From assembly GCF_019703515.2 (NCBI RefSeq), contig NC_059362.1:26805826-26869825 (forward strand): DNA of 64,000 nucleotides, read 5' to 3'. The position numbers were made by a program, and so were the translations under genes. Positions within the stretch are counted from its first letter, which is position 1, and every line of letters begins with the position of its first letter. Positions 52,377-64,000 of this stretch are shown here, piece after piece. The notes below the pieces were generated by a model. The model was given only the letters and a program-made list of their open reading frames with translations. It ran no database searches and had not been told where the DNA came from. Source of the stretch: Myxocyprinus asiaticus. Lineage: Eukaryota; Chordata; Actinopteri; Cypriniformes; Catostomidae.

Positions 52377-55300
52377 GACATCCATATGGAGTATTGTGAT
52401 TCGTGGTACATCATGTCTACCCACCTCGATGTTCTATAAGGGCTGGATATCATTGCTTTGAAGGGCTCTAAATAATTGAGGTTCTATTCAGAAACTTGAG
52501 CCTCTAGGATTATCTGTAAACCTGATGGAGAGGTTGTGAAAGACAAAAAAATTGTTATCACTGATAAACAGGAAATTGCAGTTCGCAAATATATAAAAGA
52601 TGTGGTTACAGTAAATATTATATTGAATTGCTCTGTGGAATCTATACAATGGAAATGTTGAAACCTCAGAATAGAAAAATGTATGCTTACCAGATGACTT
52701 TTTTTGATATACCTAACCAAAATAGCACAACAGCTGGTGCAAAGCCACATTTAGCTCTGTGTAATGCTGCCATAATCAATTTAAGTACGAAGGTTAATTG
52801 TATAAGTTAATTCAAGCTGGTTTGAACAAAAATGGCCAGAGGTATCACAATAAACTCATTAAGCCTGTGAGGATAAAGGAATTGAATGTTAGGTTTAGAA
52901 CAACTGTTTTGCTAGTGAGAGCATGGTAAAAAGTAAACTGAGAGCTTCCTAATGCCCACAGTAATAAGATAATTGCTTTGGATGCTGCAACATGAGAAGT
53001 GCTTTTAGTATTCTCAAATAAAGCTTTCAGAAGGGACACTTACCTGTTTTTCTTTTCGTCTTTGCCTGTCCAGTCTAATAAGCCTCTATAAGAAAGCAGT
53101 TCTTTGACTGTTGAAAAAGGTCCTTAGCAACTCCTGAAGGCTCTTAGAAGCAAGATTCCCTTCTACACAAAAGGGTCTTTGAATAAATGAATGAATGCCT
53201 ATTAAATGAATAGTGAAGCAATACAATTTTATTGGTAAAGCAAATAGCTCAGTTCCATCTTCAGTAGCCTTTCAATTATATGTATTACCTTCCGTGCTGA
53301 AAAGAGCTTTGACAGGCTGGTTTATGCTAGTTAGTGCTGTTTTGGAAGTGGTCTAACCAGTGGACAAGCATAACCATGCTATGCACCAGCAAAATCTACA
53401 ATAATAATAACACAATAAAGGGAATATGAATGCTGCATCACCAAAGTCTGAAAAGCCATGTTAGAGTCAGAGCACTGTCTTTTAAGTTTGCTATTGCTAT
53501 GATGTCTAAAGCAAGAGCGGTTCTCTGTACTGTCTTATTGTGATGTTTGCAGTATCAAAAATATTGTTTTGACCCACTTTATCCTGCAGAACTCTGTGTC
53601 TAGCATGGCTTGCTAGTACTAGCTATTTTCTGTTTCCAAGAAAAAATACACAGCTATACAAAGAGACAAACTGACTGATTGAGATGATCAGTTGGTGCAT
53701 ATGTTTAGCCACAGAACATATAAATTGTTTTATTTGTCATACATTTTCCTGCTCAAGAGTGTAAAGCTGCATGGAAGTTCACTTTCCAAGATGTTTGGTT
53801 TCTCCTGAAGGCTAATACTCTGCACAGCTTTGTGTACATTCCTACTGAGAGAAACATACATTTGATTAATTAATTTAAACACAGCTTAAAGCTGATGTAG
53901 CTTTTTCTGTGTTAAAATACTTTTTCCTATCCCAGCTTAGGAAAAAAGCTGTTTTAAAATCAAAATGTATTTTTGCAATTCCGTTTGGTGCGCTAGTGGC
54001 GCAGAAATTACATACTTCAGCTTTAAGTATTTGGAAAACCATTTGTAAAACTCAGTAACTGTGTACTAAATTAATGTTAGTAAAAATGGGTATGTGTTTT
54101 GTCAATTTTAAACAGATATAAATAGAAAACAATACCCTGTTTCATCTCCGAAGAAAATTAGAGGCATTCTTTCGCTTACACAAACTCCTGCTGACTTTCC
54201 CATTTATGTTTGTCCAGAGGAGAGAAACAGCATAATCTTCTCATTACAAATCATCAGTCAGAATGTCTGCTGGCTCTAATTTCTAGCTTTTTTGCAATGT
54301 ATCTGCTCAGCTCAAAATCACTATTCCCAATAGGAGTAAAATATGTAAACATCCACTAATGTGCATATTATCTACCCACTAGCACTAGGGTAGAATGAAG
54401 AATGTGATAAATTAAACCTGAATGAGTTCTTGGGATGCACCATGAAAGCCCTATACAGTTTCCATGAGCTATAAGGACAATATTTATGTGTATAATGCAG
54501 TAATACTGGTACTGCAGTGGAAAAAAACATATTTCCATCAAAGCAAATGAATATACAGTACCTCTTGTTTATAAACATGTAAAACGGTAAGTGCTAAACA
54601 AATAATTGCTAAACAAGGGATGTTTAATAAGATCTGCATGCAAATGCCTACTGTTAACCATTATCTAAACTGAAGAGGAATTACAATATATATATATATA
54701 TATATATAAAAGATTTGTTGGCTCAACAACCATAATTTAAGAAAATAAATAACTTTTACTCAGAAACTTACATATTTATAATTGTTTGTTTTAATCAATT
54801 TGCATTGATGTGTACAACACAAAATATCCATTATAATGTGAACTTAGAGTGATACATAAAGAAAATGAATAATTTTGAGTTTCTCTGGCTTAAAAATCCA
54901 TAAAATTGTTTAACATAAATGTTGTTTGGGAATACCCATAGGCCCTTGCACTTGAATAATTTAAGCACTTTTGTTTGTTCAAAAGGAACTAATTGGGGCA
55001 TTTAATTGGTTGTTATAAAGAATTCATAGAGATTTGAGCTCTTTTTAGTATTATTGATGTTGTTTTGTGTTAAGTCACCATTAGAGTGATTAGTGTTCCC
55101 TTTGGTGAAGTTGGATCTTGTTCAAACCATGTCGTCTTTCCTTTGCATGTGAATGTGCGTAGCTAAAATGTAGTTTTATCTGCACTTCTTTGGGTAATCA
55201 ATTGTTTGATGACAGACTTCAGTCATTATTTTCTTTTGAGTCAATTAAATATAGGTAGAAACAATAATACTGAAGGAAACAATGTGCTATTAGTTGTTTA

Positions 55301-56590
55301 ATCTTATTTGTGTGGCATACCTTTTTATGTAAATAAAGTTGAATGATACATTTGTGTATATCTAACAAAGGTTTTCTAGTTATGCTGACATAGAATGACC
55401 ATAAGTTTTGCGTGATGCAAAAATACTGCATATATATTTTAAATAAATCCAACACATAATTATTTTCAGTGTATGTTATGTGCAAGTTTAGATCAATTTA
55501 GTTTCCCACAGATATTTTAATTATCACATGTACTCTATAATAATCTTACTCCTGCTCATTTTCACTCTTTACATTTCCTGCCATTCTCTTCCTAATTCAT
55601 CTTATCTGTGTTCAGTAAGTTAATTGGTGGTGTAATCACATATGGTTCCCCTGAGGTCCATCAGTCACAGTCTATGCCAACGTTTATTGCAGTCCATATC
55701 TAATTGAATAACATTCTGTGTTGAATGGCAGGCACTCCTGACCAGCCTCTATTTTGTATTCAGCACAAAGATTCAGATTGACACAATAACTATAAGCAAT
55801 AGCTATTTCACAACTTGGCTTTCATTCAGCTTTCTTTGGGACTAGATGACTGCTTTGTGAAATGTGACTTGTCCATTTAATATTTCACTCACTGTAAACC
55901 CTAATGCTCAAAATAATTAAATGTTTTGAGCAGGGAAAAATGTAATCATACAAATTTGTGCGAATAAATTAACCTTGATGAGTATTTAGAACATTCTCTT
56001 TCTTTTGAGTTAAAGACACTGTTTCCTTTTAAGTAACCTGAATTGTTTTATTGTTCTGAGTTGAGTTGTATCTTTTTTTCAGGAACTAACTCTAGGTAGT
56101 ACTAGCTCAGTTTCCTTTAAGTATTTAAGTTGAGATTACTTGTTAATTATAAGTTCAGCCAAAGTGTTAAATTTAATGTGCCTACAAAATGTATGTGTTA
56201 GCTTACTCAGTGTTTCAAGTTAAGAGCAATTAATAGGCATGTGTACTATAAAATTAAAATCTGCAAGTTCTATTAACTTAAACTTGCGAGTTTATTAACT
56301 TGTCTACATTTTTTTGAGTTCTGCTAACTTATTCGATTTTACAATGCACTTGTGGAAATGTTTATGACCTTACTGTAGGTATATCCAAAATCCTATGGAT
56401 ATCACACATCATTGCTGTGCTCAATGAGATTTTCATTGAGTAATGGGATCTTGATGGGACCTTATCACCTATTCCATGAGGGGAAAAACAGGCATCCATG
56501 TTTCAATTACTTCTATGTTGTTTGTTATCTTGAATAAAGGTCTTCAGCATTTTGTGCTGCTGATGTGTACTGAGCAGCTTTGGTTTTCAT
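52377..56590 (+). other. PLB1 3' UTR and PLB1-CHGA intergenic region
   Basis: No coding exon is supported. AATAAA at 52849-52854 is a candidate PLB1 polyadenylation signal. There is a TA microsatellite at ~54688-54708 and a small MITE at 53886-54026 (separate entry). The rest is AT-rich without recognised content, including 55900-56340, where short words such as AAGTTAATAGAA-type strings recur and may be an old repeat. Confidence 0.45.
53886..54026. mobile_element. Small MITE (family G)
   Basis: TAAAGCTGATGTAG at the left and TACTTCAGCTTTA at the right are inverted ends. The GTGCGCTAGTGGCGCAGAAATTA motif lies inside. A second copy starts at ~63958 and runs off the window. Confidence 0.6.
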
Positions 56591-56627
56591 TGATGTCATT
56601 TCCTCTTCATCAGTTCTTCTATATAAA
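56591..56627 (+). promoter_or_regulatory. CHGA promoter: CRE-like site and TATA box
   Basis: TGATGTCA (56591-56598), one base from the cAMP-response element TGACGTCA, lies ~23 bp upstream of a TATA box (CTATATAAAG, 56618-56627). The start codon is 230 bp further on. Mammalian CHGA promoters have the same order, a CRE-type site shortly upstream of TATA, which drives neuroendocrine expression. Confidence 0.6.
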
Positions 56628-56856
56628 GGCGGCATCTCTGCGGTAGTGAGTACAGTGACATTGAGGTATAGTGGTGTGTTGGAAGCGACATCAGTCTGTG
56701 GATCCGGCGAAACGAAGAAGCCCAGACGCCTTAACCGCATAATGCATCCATAAATCAGCGAGTGTTTTCACTCACTCCGAACAGAGGAAAGTACTAACGT
56801 TCATTCATTTCCGTTCAGTCGTTTGTCAACGGTCGCCTGCACTTCACGTTACGAAA

Positions 56857-57334
56857 ATGATTGCACGAGGATGCGTTGGTCTCGCGGTGCTGGTGAATTT
56901 TGGTAAGTGTGTAACACGTTATGTTGTCGACATATTTAGATTTAGCTGTAAATGATGTATCGATTCTGTTGACAGTATACATGTTTTTACATCCGAGCGA
57001 TGCCTTGTCGTGTCTGTCAGCACCAAGGACAGCGAATATAACACTTGCGAGGAACACAACAGTCTTTTCTTATTCTCAACATACTGACAACTTAGTTTAC
57101 TTCAGTTGAACGATCTCGTGTAAGAAATGAGGTGAAATAAAGCACATGTGGACAGTTAATCGTGGTACAAAAGTCGCGGAAACACTACGAATATAAGTTA
57201 TTTCGACATTCAAACTGAATTCAGTGGTGTAGTGGTGACTGAAGAGATGGGCATATTGTGAATCATAACGCACACATCCGGTCTGTAAAATATATACAGA
57301 TGTAGCCTAAAATGTGTAAAGAATATTTATTTTT

Positions 57335-57403
<69 letters not shown>

Positions 57404-60400
57404 GGTGTGTTGTTGTCATAGTCCTTTATGAGCCCACAAAATGTGTGTCTGGGTTAGAAAGTTTCTTGCTGGCATGGTGTACTGTACAGTACTAAAAACC
57501 TTGGTATGATAACTTGATGTTAAATAGCCTATCTATTTAAATTAATAGGTTTGATTAAATGTTGTATTTATTACTAGGAAATTGGGTAAAACTTTATATC
57601 AATTCAAATTAATAAACTAACTGAGGGGGCACGTGCCCTCTTAGATTTTTAGCCAAGAGGATTTGATTTTGAATGGATCATTTAAAATTCCCAAAACAGA
57701 TTTTTAATGAAATTCAATGATTATTGAATGTAAAAAAAAAATTAAAAAAAAGGATGCAAGACGCTCATGAACTAATGCATAATAAACTGTTAAGCATTTT
57801 AGCTAATATGAGTCTAGTAATCTTATCTTACATTACTATATACATACAAATGAATGGTTATTTGTTTTATTTTTTTGTGTACTATAATGTGCTAATATGT
57901 GTTTAGTAAAGTGAACTTTTCTAATAATTATAAATTGAAATGATTTGATCTTACGATAAAAAAAAAGGCTCTATTTAAATGCATAAATATGTTCACGTTT
58001 AGCAGCGAAGTAAATTTACAGCATAAATTATGACAACTCTAGCGCTGCTGGTGCTTCAGCATTTCACTGTAATAGACGCTACACATGTCCCACCACTTAC
58101 TGAAACGGAAAGTATGATTGGTTTGCAAATATCCCATCTCTTGAAGTGCAAGTGAATGGTGACCAAAAATGTAAGCTCCAAAAATCATAAAGGAAGTATA
58201 AAAGTAATCCATACCACTCCAGTGTTTTAATGCATGTTTTCTGAAGCGATCCAATCAGTTTTGGGGGCGAACAGACCAAAATGCAACACGAATTTCACTA
58301 TAAATCTTGACATCAGCAGTTTCATTGGCGATCATGATTTCAAGCTCGATTACACTTCCTAGCTCCATCTAGAGCTCTGTGCATGCATCAAGCACTAGGA
58401 AGTGTAATCAGGCTTGAAATCATGATCCTGCCTAGAGACTGCAATAGCAAGATGTACAGTGAAAAAGGAGTTATATTTTGGTCTGTTCTCAACCAAAATT
58501 GATTAGATCGCTTCTGAAGACATTGATTAAACCACTGAAGTCTGATGTATTATGTTTATGCTGCCTTTATGCAATTTTTGGAGCTTCAGAGTTTTTGTTG
58601 CCATTCACTTGCATTGTATGGACCTACAAAGCTGAGATGTATTTCTAAAAATCTTGTTGTTTGGGGTGAACTATTCCTGTGTGTTCAGCGCTCTTGCTTC
58701 CTGCTGCTCCGTGCGTGAGAATCTCTGTAAGTTTTTAAACATAAAAAAAAAAAAAAAAAATCACAATTCACTCAACGGTGCTGCGGCATCGCAGAAAAGT
58801 CAAAAGCCTACTCATTTGTTCTGGCACACATACGTATCTTCACTGATTTTAGGTGAGCATACGCAAAATCCTTAAAAAGAGGTGGGCATACAGCGTATGT
58901 GCTAAACTACACTACTGGTTGAATTGTTTCGACAATAGACCTTATTCGCCATATTTAATTTTTGACGTGAATAAAAATGTGTTGTATAGGCTACTGTTGT
59001 TTAAACTGTTTTTGAACATTCCTCTGACGAATCATTTAATTATACATATTTCCAATGCATTTTCAGTAGACAAACGATTTCAGGAAATATGAGATGTAAA
59101 AATTATGTTATCTAAAAACTTTATACAGCTTTATACAATGTATGCCATTGTACAGACTATGGGTAGATTTTCTTATTTGGGGGCCCCAAGGATGGGAATG
59201 AGGCCCTCTTCAAAAGCACACTTTTACCTCTATTTTTCCTTAAAGGTGCTGTAAGCTATTTTTATTTATTTATTTATTTTTTATTTTTTTTATGGAATGG
59301 TGTGAGGAAAATATTCATACTTTGAAACGCGTAAGTAAACGTTTGCAGGGTAAACTTCGACAGCGGTGAATGGGAGTGAATGGGAGATCACAGCAAATAT
59401 TATTTTCACTTACCCATTTGCTCCAAGAGCAAAAGAAAAAATCCACTATTATATTTGAATGACTTTCTAGAAGAAGAAAAAATAAAAAGCGGTGGATTAA
59501 GACAGTAAAATGGGAGAAGATGCCAAATTTACTGTCACTCTCTCAGCAGCTGTAATAGAAACCCCCTCGCAGCTGTGGCAATTCATTTTTTAAAACTAAT
59601 TCCAGGGAAATATAACACAAATATAATGTTATAAATTTACACTCAATATTTAAAAAATGTATAATATAAAAAGATTGGGAGATTTACACTGTTAAATAAG
59701 GCTGAAATGCATCATCACAGTCTGTAAAAAGGTCTATTGCATGGTAAACTTCTATAACAGTGAATAGGAGGCCACAGCAAATATGATTTTTGCTTACCCA
59801 TTTGCTCCAACAGCAAAAGAAAAAATCCACTGTTACGTTTTCATGACTTTTCACAAGAGGAATAAAAATAGAGAGTGGTGGATTATGACAGTCAGAAGAG
59901 AGAAGATGCCAAATTTACTGTTACTCCCTCAGCAGCTGTAATAACTAGATTTTAAAATGAATTCCAGCGTAATATAACACAAAGCATAATGTTATAAATG
60001 TACACTATTTACGATGCTAAATAAGGCGGAAGTGCATCATCAGTTTGAGAAAAGGGTCTATTTTCACATGTGTCAACATCAACATGATAATCATCATCAC
60101 TTTGAGGACTACGGAGTGCTGTGCTCATGGAAGCAGCAGCGGGTAACGGTGCAAGGTGTGCAGAAATCTAATCTGTTCAGAAAGACAATGTTACTTTCAG
60201 AAGTGTTGAGATAAACTTTTTAGACTGATCCTAACCCTTTTCTCTGACCCACTAGGGTAAATCCATTAAAAAAATGTCTCTCCACAAATTCAAACCAAAT
60301 ACCGCACCCCCTGGTACAGACTGTCAATCAATCCCTCAACTTCATTGTCAATCCTGTCCAAAAATAATATAGCGCTTCTCTGAATAAGGTCTATAGTCAG

Positions 60401-63140
60401 GCAATCATATCGTATTATAGCATTATGGTTTTGCTGACCAAAGCATTCTCTCTTCCGTGCAGTTTTCTCAGTGCCTGTGTCCCCAGGTCACATGGATGAT
60501 AAGGACGTGAAGGTAAGCATTTATAAATCATTGTCTTAACAAACTAAATCTTTGACTTCAATTTCAAAATGATTTCAAATAACTACTTTCACAAGTGCTT
60601 TGGATTTTAAAGTGAATTTGGAGTAGCAGTATGAGAAATAGGAGCATAAGGATGCACAGAATGACAGAAACAGTAGTCCATGTTGTCAGGAAGTGTGGAG
60701 GAGAGCAGCAGAAGTGAGACTGTGAGTCAACAACACGACTTCAGCCTAATGACAGCTGGTGCTATGTGTGGTTACTGGGAGGAGGCTACCAACTACAGAT
60801 GATTGCAAAGTGTGCTTAACCTATGTTGAACTGAATTTAAACTTGAGGTTGGGTTACAATTATTTAACATAGAATACTGAATCTTTAATAAGGTGGAGAT
60901 GACTACATACCACTTTCTTGTTCTTGGCATTGAAAAATATAGAGACTTTTAGAGAGGGACTGTGTTGATACACAGAGATAGCTGGAAAATCTCTATAAAT
61001 GTGTAGATCTGTGCCAATATTCCATTAAGGGAAAAATAGAACACATGGAACTGTATATATACCCATACGCTGATGTTCATTTCCACTTATCTCTTTCTCA
61101 TTTTCTGTATCTATTGTATGTTTATTTGTTTTTAAGAATCTGGTAACAGATGTTCATTTCTTTCTTACATTTTGTATTTAATAAATGTCTATTCAGCAAA
61201 TGGCAAGTCAAATTCCTCATCAGAGCAATCTTATCTACTAATAAAAACACTCAGCTAAAGTGAAGTTAGCAACAGATCAGATGCAGTTCTCCTAAGTAAA
61301 ATGATAATGCCATTTCTGCAACAGTTCAGCTTTGGCAAGAGAGGCTGTTTTTCCCTGACAACAGAGAAATGTTTATCTATGTGGGAATGCAGAGCCAAAT
61401 AAATCGCAGAGACAGGAGGGAGGGATGAAAGCACTGAGTAGGGAATGACATTTATTGAAAGTGAAATGTAAGACAGTAAGGCTGGATAAATATTGCAGAC
61501 AGAGACTTTGAGATATTATTAACATGATAATGCTGTGACCTCTACCAGATTGATCACATGAACAAGTGAAACACAATGCCAAAATATTACTCGATACGGA
61601 CTTTAGTGAGAAATATCAGCAGTCTCTCTAGTATTGACCAAAAGTGCTGTTCTGTGTTAAAAGAGCATAAAATGTCATGAATTCTTCCAGGGATGGCATT
61701 TCGAATAATTTTGTAGTCTAGTACTGAAACACATAAAAAAAATGATTACTTGAAATTTAGAATTTAAGTTCAACCTTCAACTTTCAAACCATTTTTTTTC
61801 ATATGAACAAATGAGCACTATGCATAAACAACGAGATCTAGATTCAAAAATGAAAAAACAAAACAAAAAACATGTGTACTTACTCATAGAAACATACTTT
61901 AGTCGAATATTTAAAGCTGAATGAGCACTCGATTAATCGATTACTTGTGCACAACCCTACATTCTTCTATTCCAACATTTCAAGGTATCATTTTTTTTTT
62001 AATGTCAATTATTCTTTATTGTGTCTGTCAGTATCAAAGATTGCAGTTAGAACACTTGTGAGAAAAACAACAGTCATACATTTTTCTTAATGTGTAGACA
62101 ACCTAACTTTTACTTGGATTAAATGATCTCATATCAAAAAATCTGGTGAAATTACCAAGCAACACTGGATGCTGCATTGCTATTCAAAAGTTGCCTAAAA
62201 ACTGCAAATCTAATATAAATTGAATTATTTCGGCAGTAGTGATGCATTCTTATCATATTACAACATTTTACTCAATAAATATTTTTTGCCCTTTGTTGAC
62301 AGAATGAAGTTCCAAACAAAAGTTTGGGAGGAGCTTGTTTATCTAGCCTATAATAAGGATATACTGTATAAGCACAATTCTTGATGATTCTTTCTGCATC
62401 CCTCCACCTCTCCATCTCTAGCTTTATATTTTATAATTCCTATACCAAATATTATTTTAAAAGTGTCTATTTCTCACTTTAGTCAGATAGATCTCAGAGC
62501 TCAGAGCTCAAGCCCATGCAGCCCTGTGCTAGAGCCCCTCCGTTATAGACAGCATGCCAAATCCGTTTACATTAATATGCTTCAGGACTATATGAACCAG
62601 TGAACTTGTGAAACAGCTTAAACCTTCATGGATTCTCCTATTCCAACATGTCTTTCTGTCTTCGTATAGGTGATGAAGTGTATTGTGGAAGTCATTGCGG
62701 ATGCTCTGTCCAAGCCTCACCCCATCCCAGTGTCCCAGGACTGCCTTGAAACCCTAAGCACTGGTGAGTCCCAGCATTAGCGACACCCTGGACTACTGTT
62801 TCCATATATGTAGCTGCACTTGGGTGCTCCTATTCCCTAACATCAGCAGTGACCTTCCTGATCATGATCAATATGTGCTCAGTGCTGCTGTGACTGCACG
62901 TTCCTGATAGCTGAAAGTTAATGGAAAAAGTAATTAATGGCTTTACCAGAGAAGTTTTGCCTTGCACTATACAGTAACATCACAGGGGTTTGTCTTTGAT
63001 AATTTAATAGTTGGAAAATCAATCATTCTATTAAAAGGGCAGCTATTGTTACAGAGATAACGCTTACAGCAGATAAATGAAACACCATGTGAGAGAGTAG
63101 ACAATAAGTCTAGGACAAAGACAGTGAAGGACAGAGATAA

Positions 63141-63185
<45 letters not shown>

Positions 63186-63833
63186 AGGAGGACAGAGATT
63201 ACTGAAAGAAAGCAGAAATTTAAAAAGAGAGTAAAAATGCCAGCAAGATCAGACTGGTGAGCCAGTTTCACCAGTCAAGTTTTGGTGGTGAGCACCACTG
63301 TACTGGTCAACCAGCCAGAATAGCACCAAACCAGCCTGGAAATTCATGCTGGTCTAAGCTGGTCTTTTCAGCAGGGAAGAAACAAGAATACAGACATTTT
63401 GAGAGAGAAAGTGAAGAACAAGTGAATAGTATTGCCATGGAGTGAGCAGCCGACTCTGCACTCTTTCTCGGTCAGCAGAACTGGAAAAGCTTGTCTCAAC
63501 TTTTATTCGGTGCAAATCTCTCTTTCCCCTCTCTTTATTGCTTTTACACACTCTCTCTCACGCACATCCTCTCTCTGTTCTCTCTCAGCGAGTTTGATGA
63601 TTAATAGTGCAGCTCAGGAGAGGCATTACATTTCAATGCAATTAACACAAATAATGTAAAAAAAAAACCTGAATATGATTTGGGGTTTGGAGACAGTGAG
63701 AGCATTTTTCCTAGAGTTCTGGGTGAACAACGGAAACATGAAAACCCATATGTTTACTTTGCAGATGACAGGCTCGTGACAATCCTTCGCCACCGCAACT
63801 TTCTCAGAGAGTTGCAAGAGATTGCAGAGGAAG
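56857..63833 (+). CDS. chga: Chromogranin A, first four coding exons (gene runs off the window)
   Basis: An acidic secretory-granule protein of neuroendocrine cells. It helps form dense-core granules and is cut into peptides such as vasostatin. Exons: 56857-56902 (MIARGCVGLAVLVNFG, signal peptide), 60463-60512 (FSVPVSPGHMDDKDVK), 62670-62763 (VMKCIVEVIADALSKPHP, then PVSQDCLETLST) and 63765-63833 (DDRLVTILRHRNFLREL, then QEIAEEG). The two cysteines, at residues 36 and 57, keep the 21-residue spacing of the conserved N-terminal disulfide loop, the granule-sorting signal. Phases agree throughout. The acidic body and C-terminus lie beyond 64000. The 3.6 kb first intron holds MITEs and a tandem duplication. 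Confidence 0.93.
57338..57402. repeat. (TA)n microsatellite
   Basis: About 65 bp of nearly pure TA repeats in CHGA intron 1. Confidence 0.95.
58130..58678. mobile_element. Family A-related palindromic MITE (copy 6)
   Basis: The right end (TTTGGGGTGAACTATTCCTG) and arm words (AAGTGAATGGTGACC left; GCCATTCACTTGCATTGTAT right) match family A. The centre is a tight hairpin, with CATGATTTCAAGCTCGATTA (58333 on) mirrored by AATCAGGCTTGAAATCATG (ending ~58424). The outer left end is degraded. In CHGA intron 1. Confidence 0.7.
59243..59348. repeat. Family F MITE end
   Basis: TTAAAGGTGCTGTAAGCTATTT matches the terminal repeat of the element at 42937-43403. The partner end is not evident, so this may be a truncated copy adjoining the tandem duplication that follows. 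Confidence 0.45.
59349..60070. repeat. Tandem duplication in CHGA intron 1
   Basis: Copy 1 (about 59349-59742) and copy 2 (about 59743-60070) share, in order, GGTAAACTTC, the word ACAGCAAATAT, CTTACCCATTTGCTCCAA, AGCAAAAGAAAAAATCCACT, GGTGGATTA, AGAAGATGCCAAATTTACTG, CAGCAGCTGTAATA, AATATAACACAAA, ATAATGTTATAAAT, AATAAGGC and GTGCATCATCA/ATGCATCATCA. Copy 1 has ~65 extra bases. It is non-coding. Confidence 0.85.
60513..62669. other. CHGA intron 2
   Basis: AT-rich intron without a recognised transposon, RNA gene or microsatellite. Confidence 0.4.
63141..63183. repeat. (GA)n microsatellite
   Basis: Almost pure AGAG repeats in CHGA intron 3. Confidence 0.9.
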
Positions 63834-63869
63834 GTAAGAGTTGGCACTCCATATTCAAATGGGTCAGCA

Positions 63870-63880
63870 TAATTATTATT

Positions 63881-63919
<39 letters not shown>
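63870..63919. repeat. (AAT)n microsatellite
   Basis: ATT repeats change to a run of AAT repeats of about 50 bp, just after CHGA exon 4. Confidence 0.9.
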
Positions 63920-63920
<1 letters not shown>

Positions 63921-63956
63921 CAGATCAAACTGCTTTACATCAGAAAATAAAAACAT

Positions 63957-64000
63957 TAAAGCTGAAGTGTAATTTTTGCACCACTAACATCACCAAACAG
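63957..64000. mobile_element. Left end of a family G MITE, cut by the window edge
   Basis: TTAAAGCTGAAGTGTAATTT and TTGCACCACTA match the end and adjoining arm of the element at 53886-54026. Confidence 0.5.

Overview
The window is nuclear DNA from a ray-finned fish, most likely a cyprinid (carp/goldfish/minnow lineage). It holds split genes with GT-AG introns, long AT-rich intergenic and intronic DNA, and a dense load of fish-type transposons: Tc1-like elements, hAT and palindromic MITEs, a tRNA-derived SINE family, an L1/Tx1-like LINE and a solo LTR. There is no bacterial, viral or CRISPR content. Gene names come from protein families I recognise by eye; no database was searched.

Layout, left to right. 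(1) 1.4-2.1 kb: an intact single-coding-exon SERTA-domain gene (CDCA4/SERTAD family), + strand. (2) 4.5-6.1 kb: a complete but frame-broken Tc1-like transposon with ~200 bp inverted repeats. (3) 10.9-14.2 kb: a broken copy of AHSA1, the HSP90 ATPase co-activator. Exons 1-3 are on the + strand and exons 4-9 lie downstream on the - strand, as expected from an inversion with a breakpoint in intron 3. Exon 1 also carries a 13-nt deletion and exon 4 a 1-nt insertion. (4) 17.8-35.4 kb: a complete SEL1L gene, 21 coding exons and 772 codons, all phases consistent. (5) 38.2-52.4 kb: a complete single-domain phospholipase B1-like gene, 16 coding exons and 431 codons. (6) 56.9 kb to the right edge: the first four coding exons of chromogranin A (CHGA), with a TATA box and a CRE-like site upstream. 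All intact genes run left to right.

The genes do not form a pathway. SEL1L works in ER-associated degradation, the PLB-like protein is a secretory-pathway lipid hydrolase, and CHGA is a secretory-granule protein. In human, AHSA1, SEL1L, CHGA and CDCA4 all map to 14q, so most of the block looks like conserved synteny.

I see no new multi-gene system. The points most worth a second look are the inverted AHSA1 pseudogene, the single-domain PLB1-like protein with a GPI-type tail and a GC-AG intron, a LINE whose ORF1 end has been tandemly amplified, the regularly spaced CCAAT boxes before SEL1L, and several dated nested insertions.
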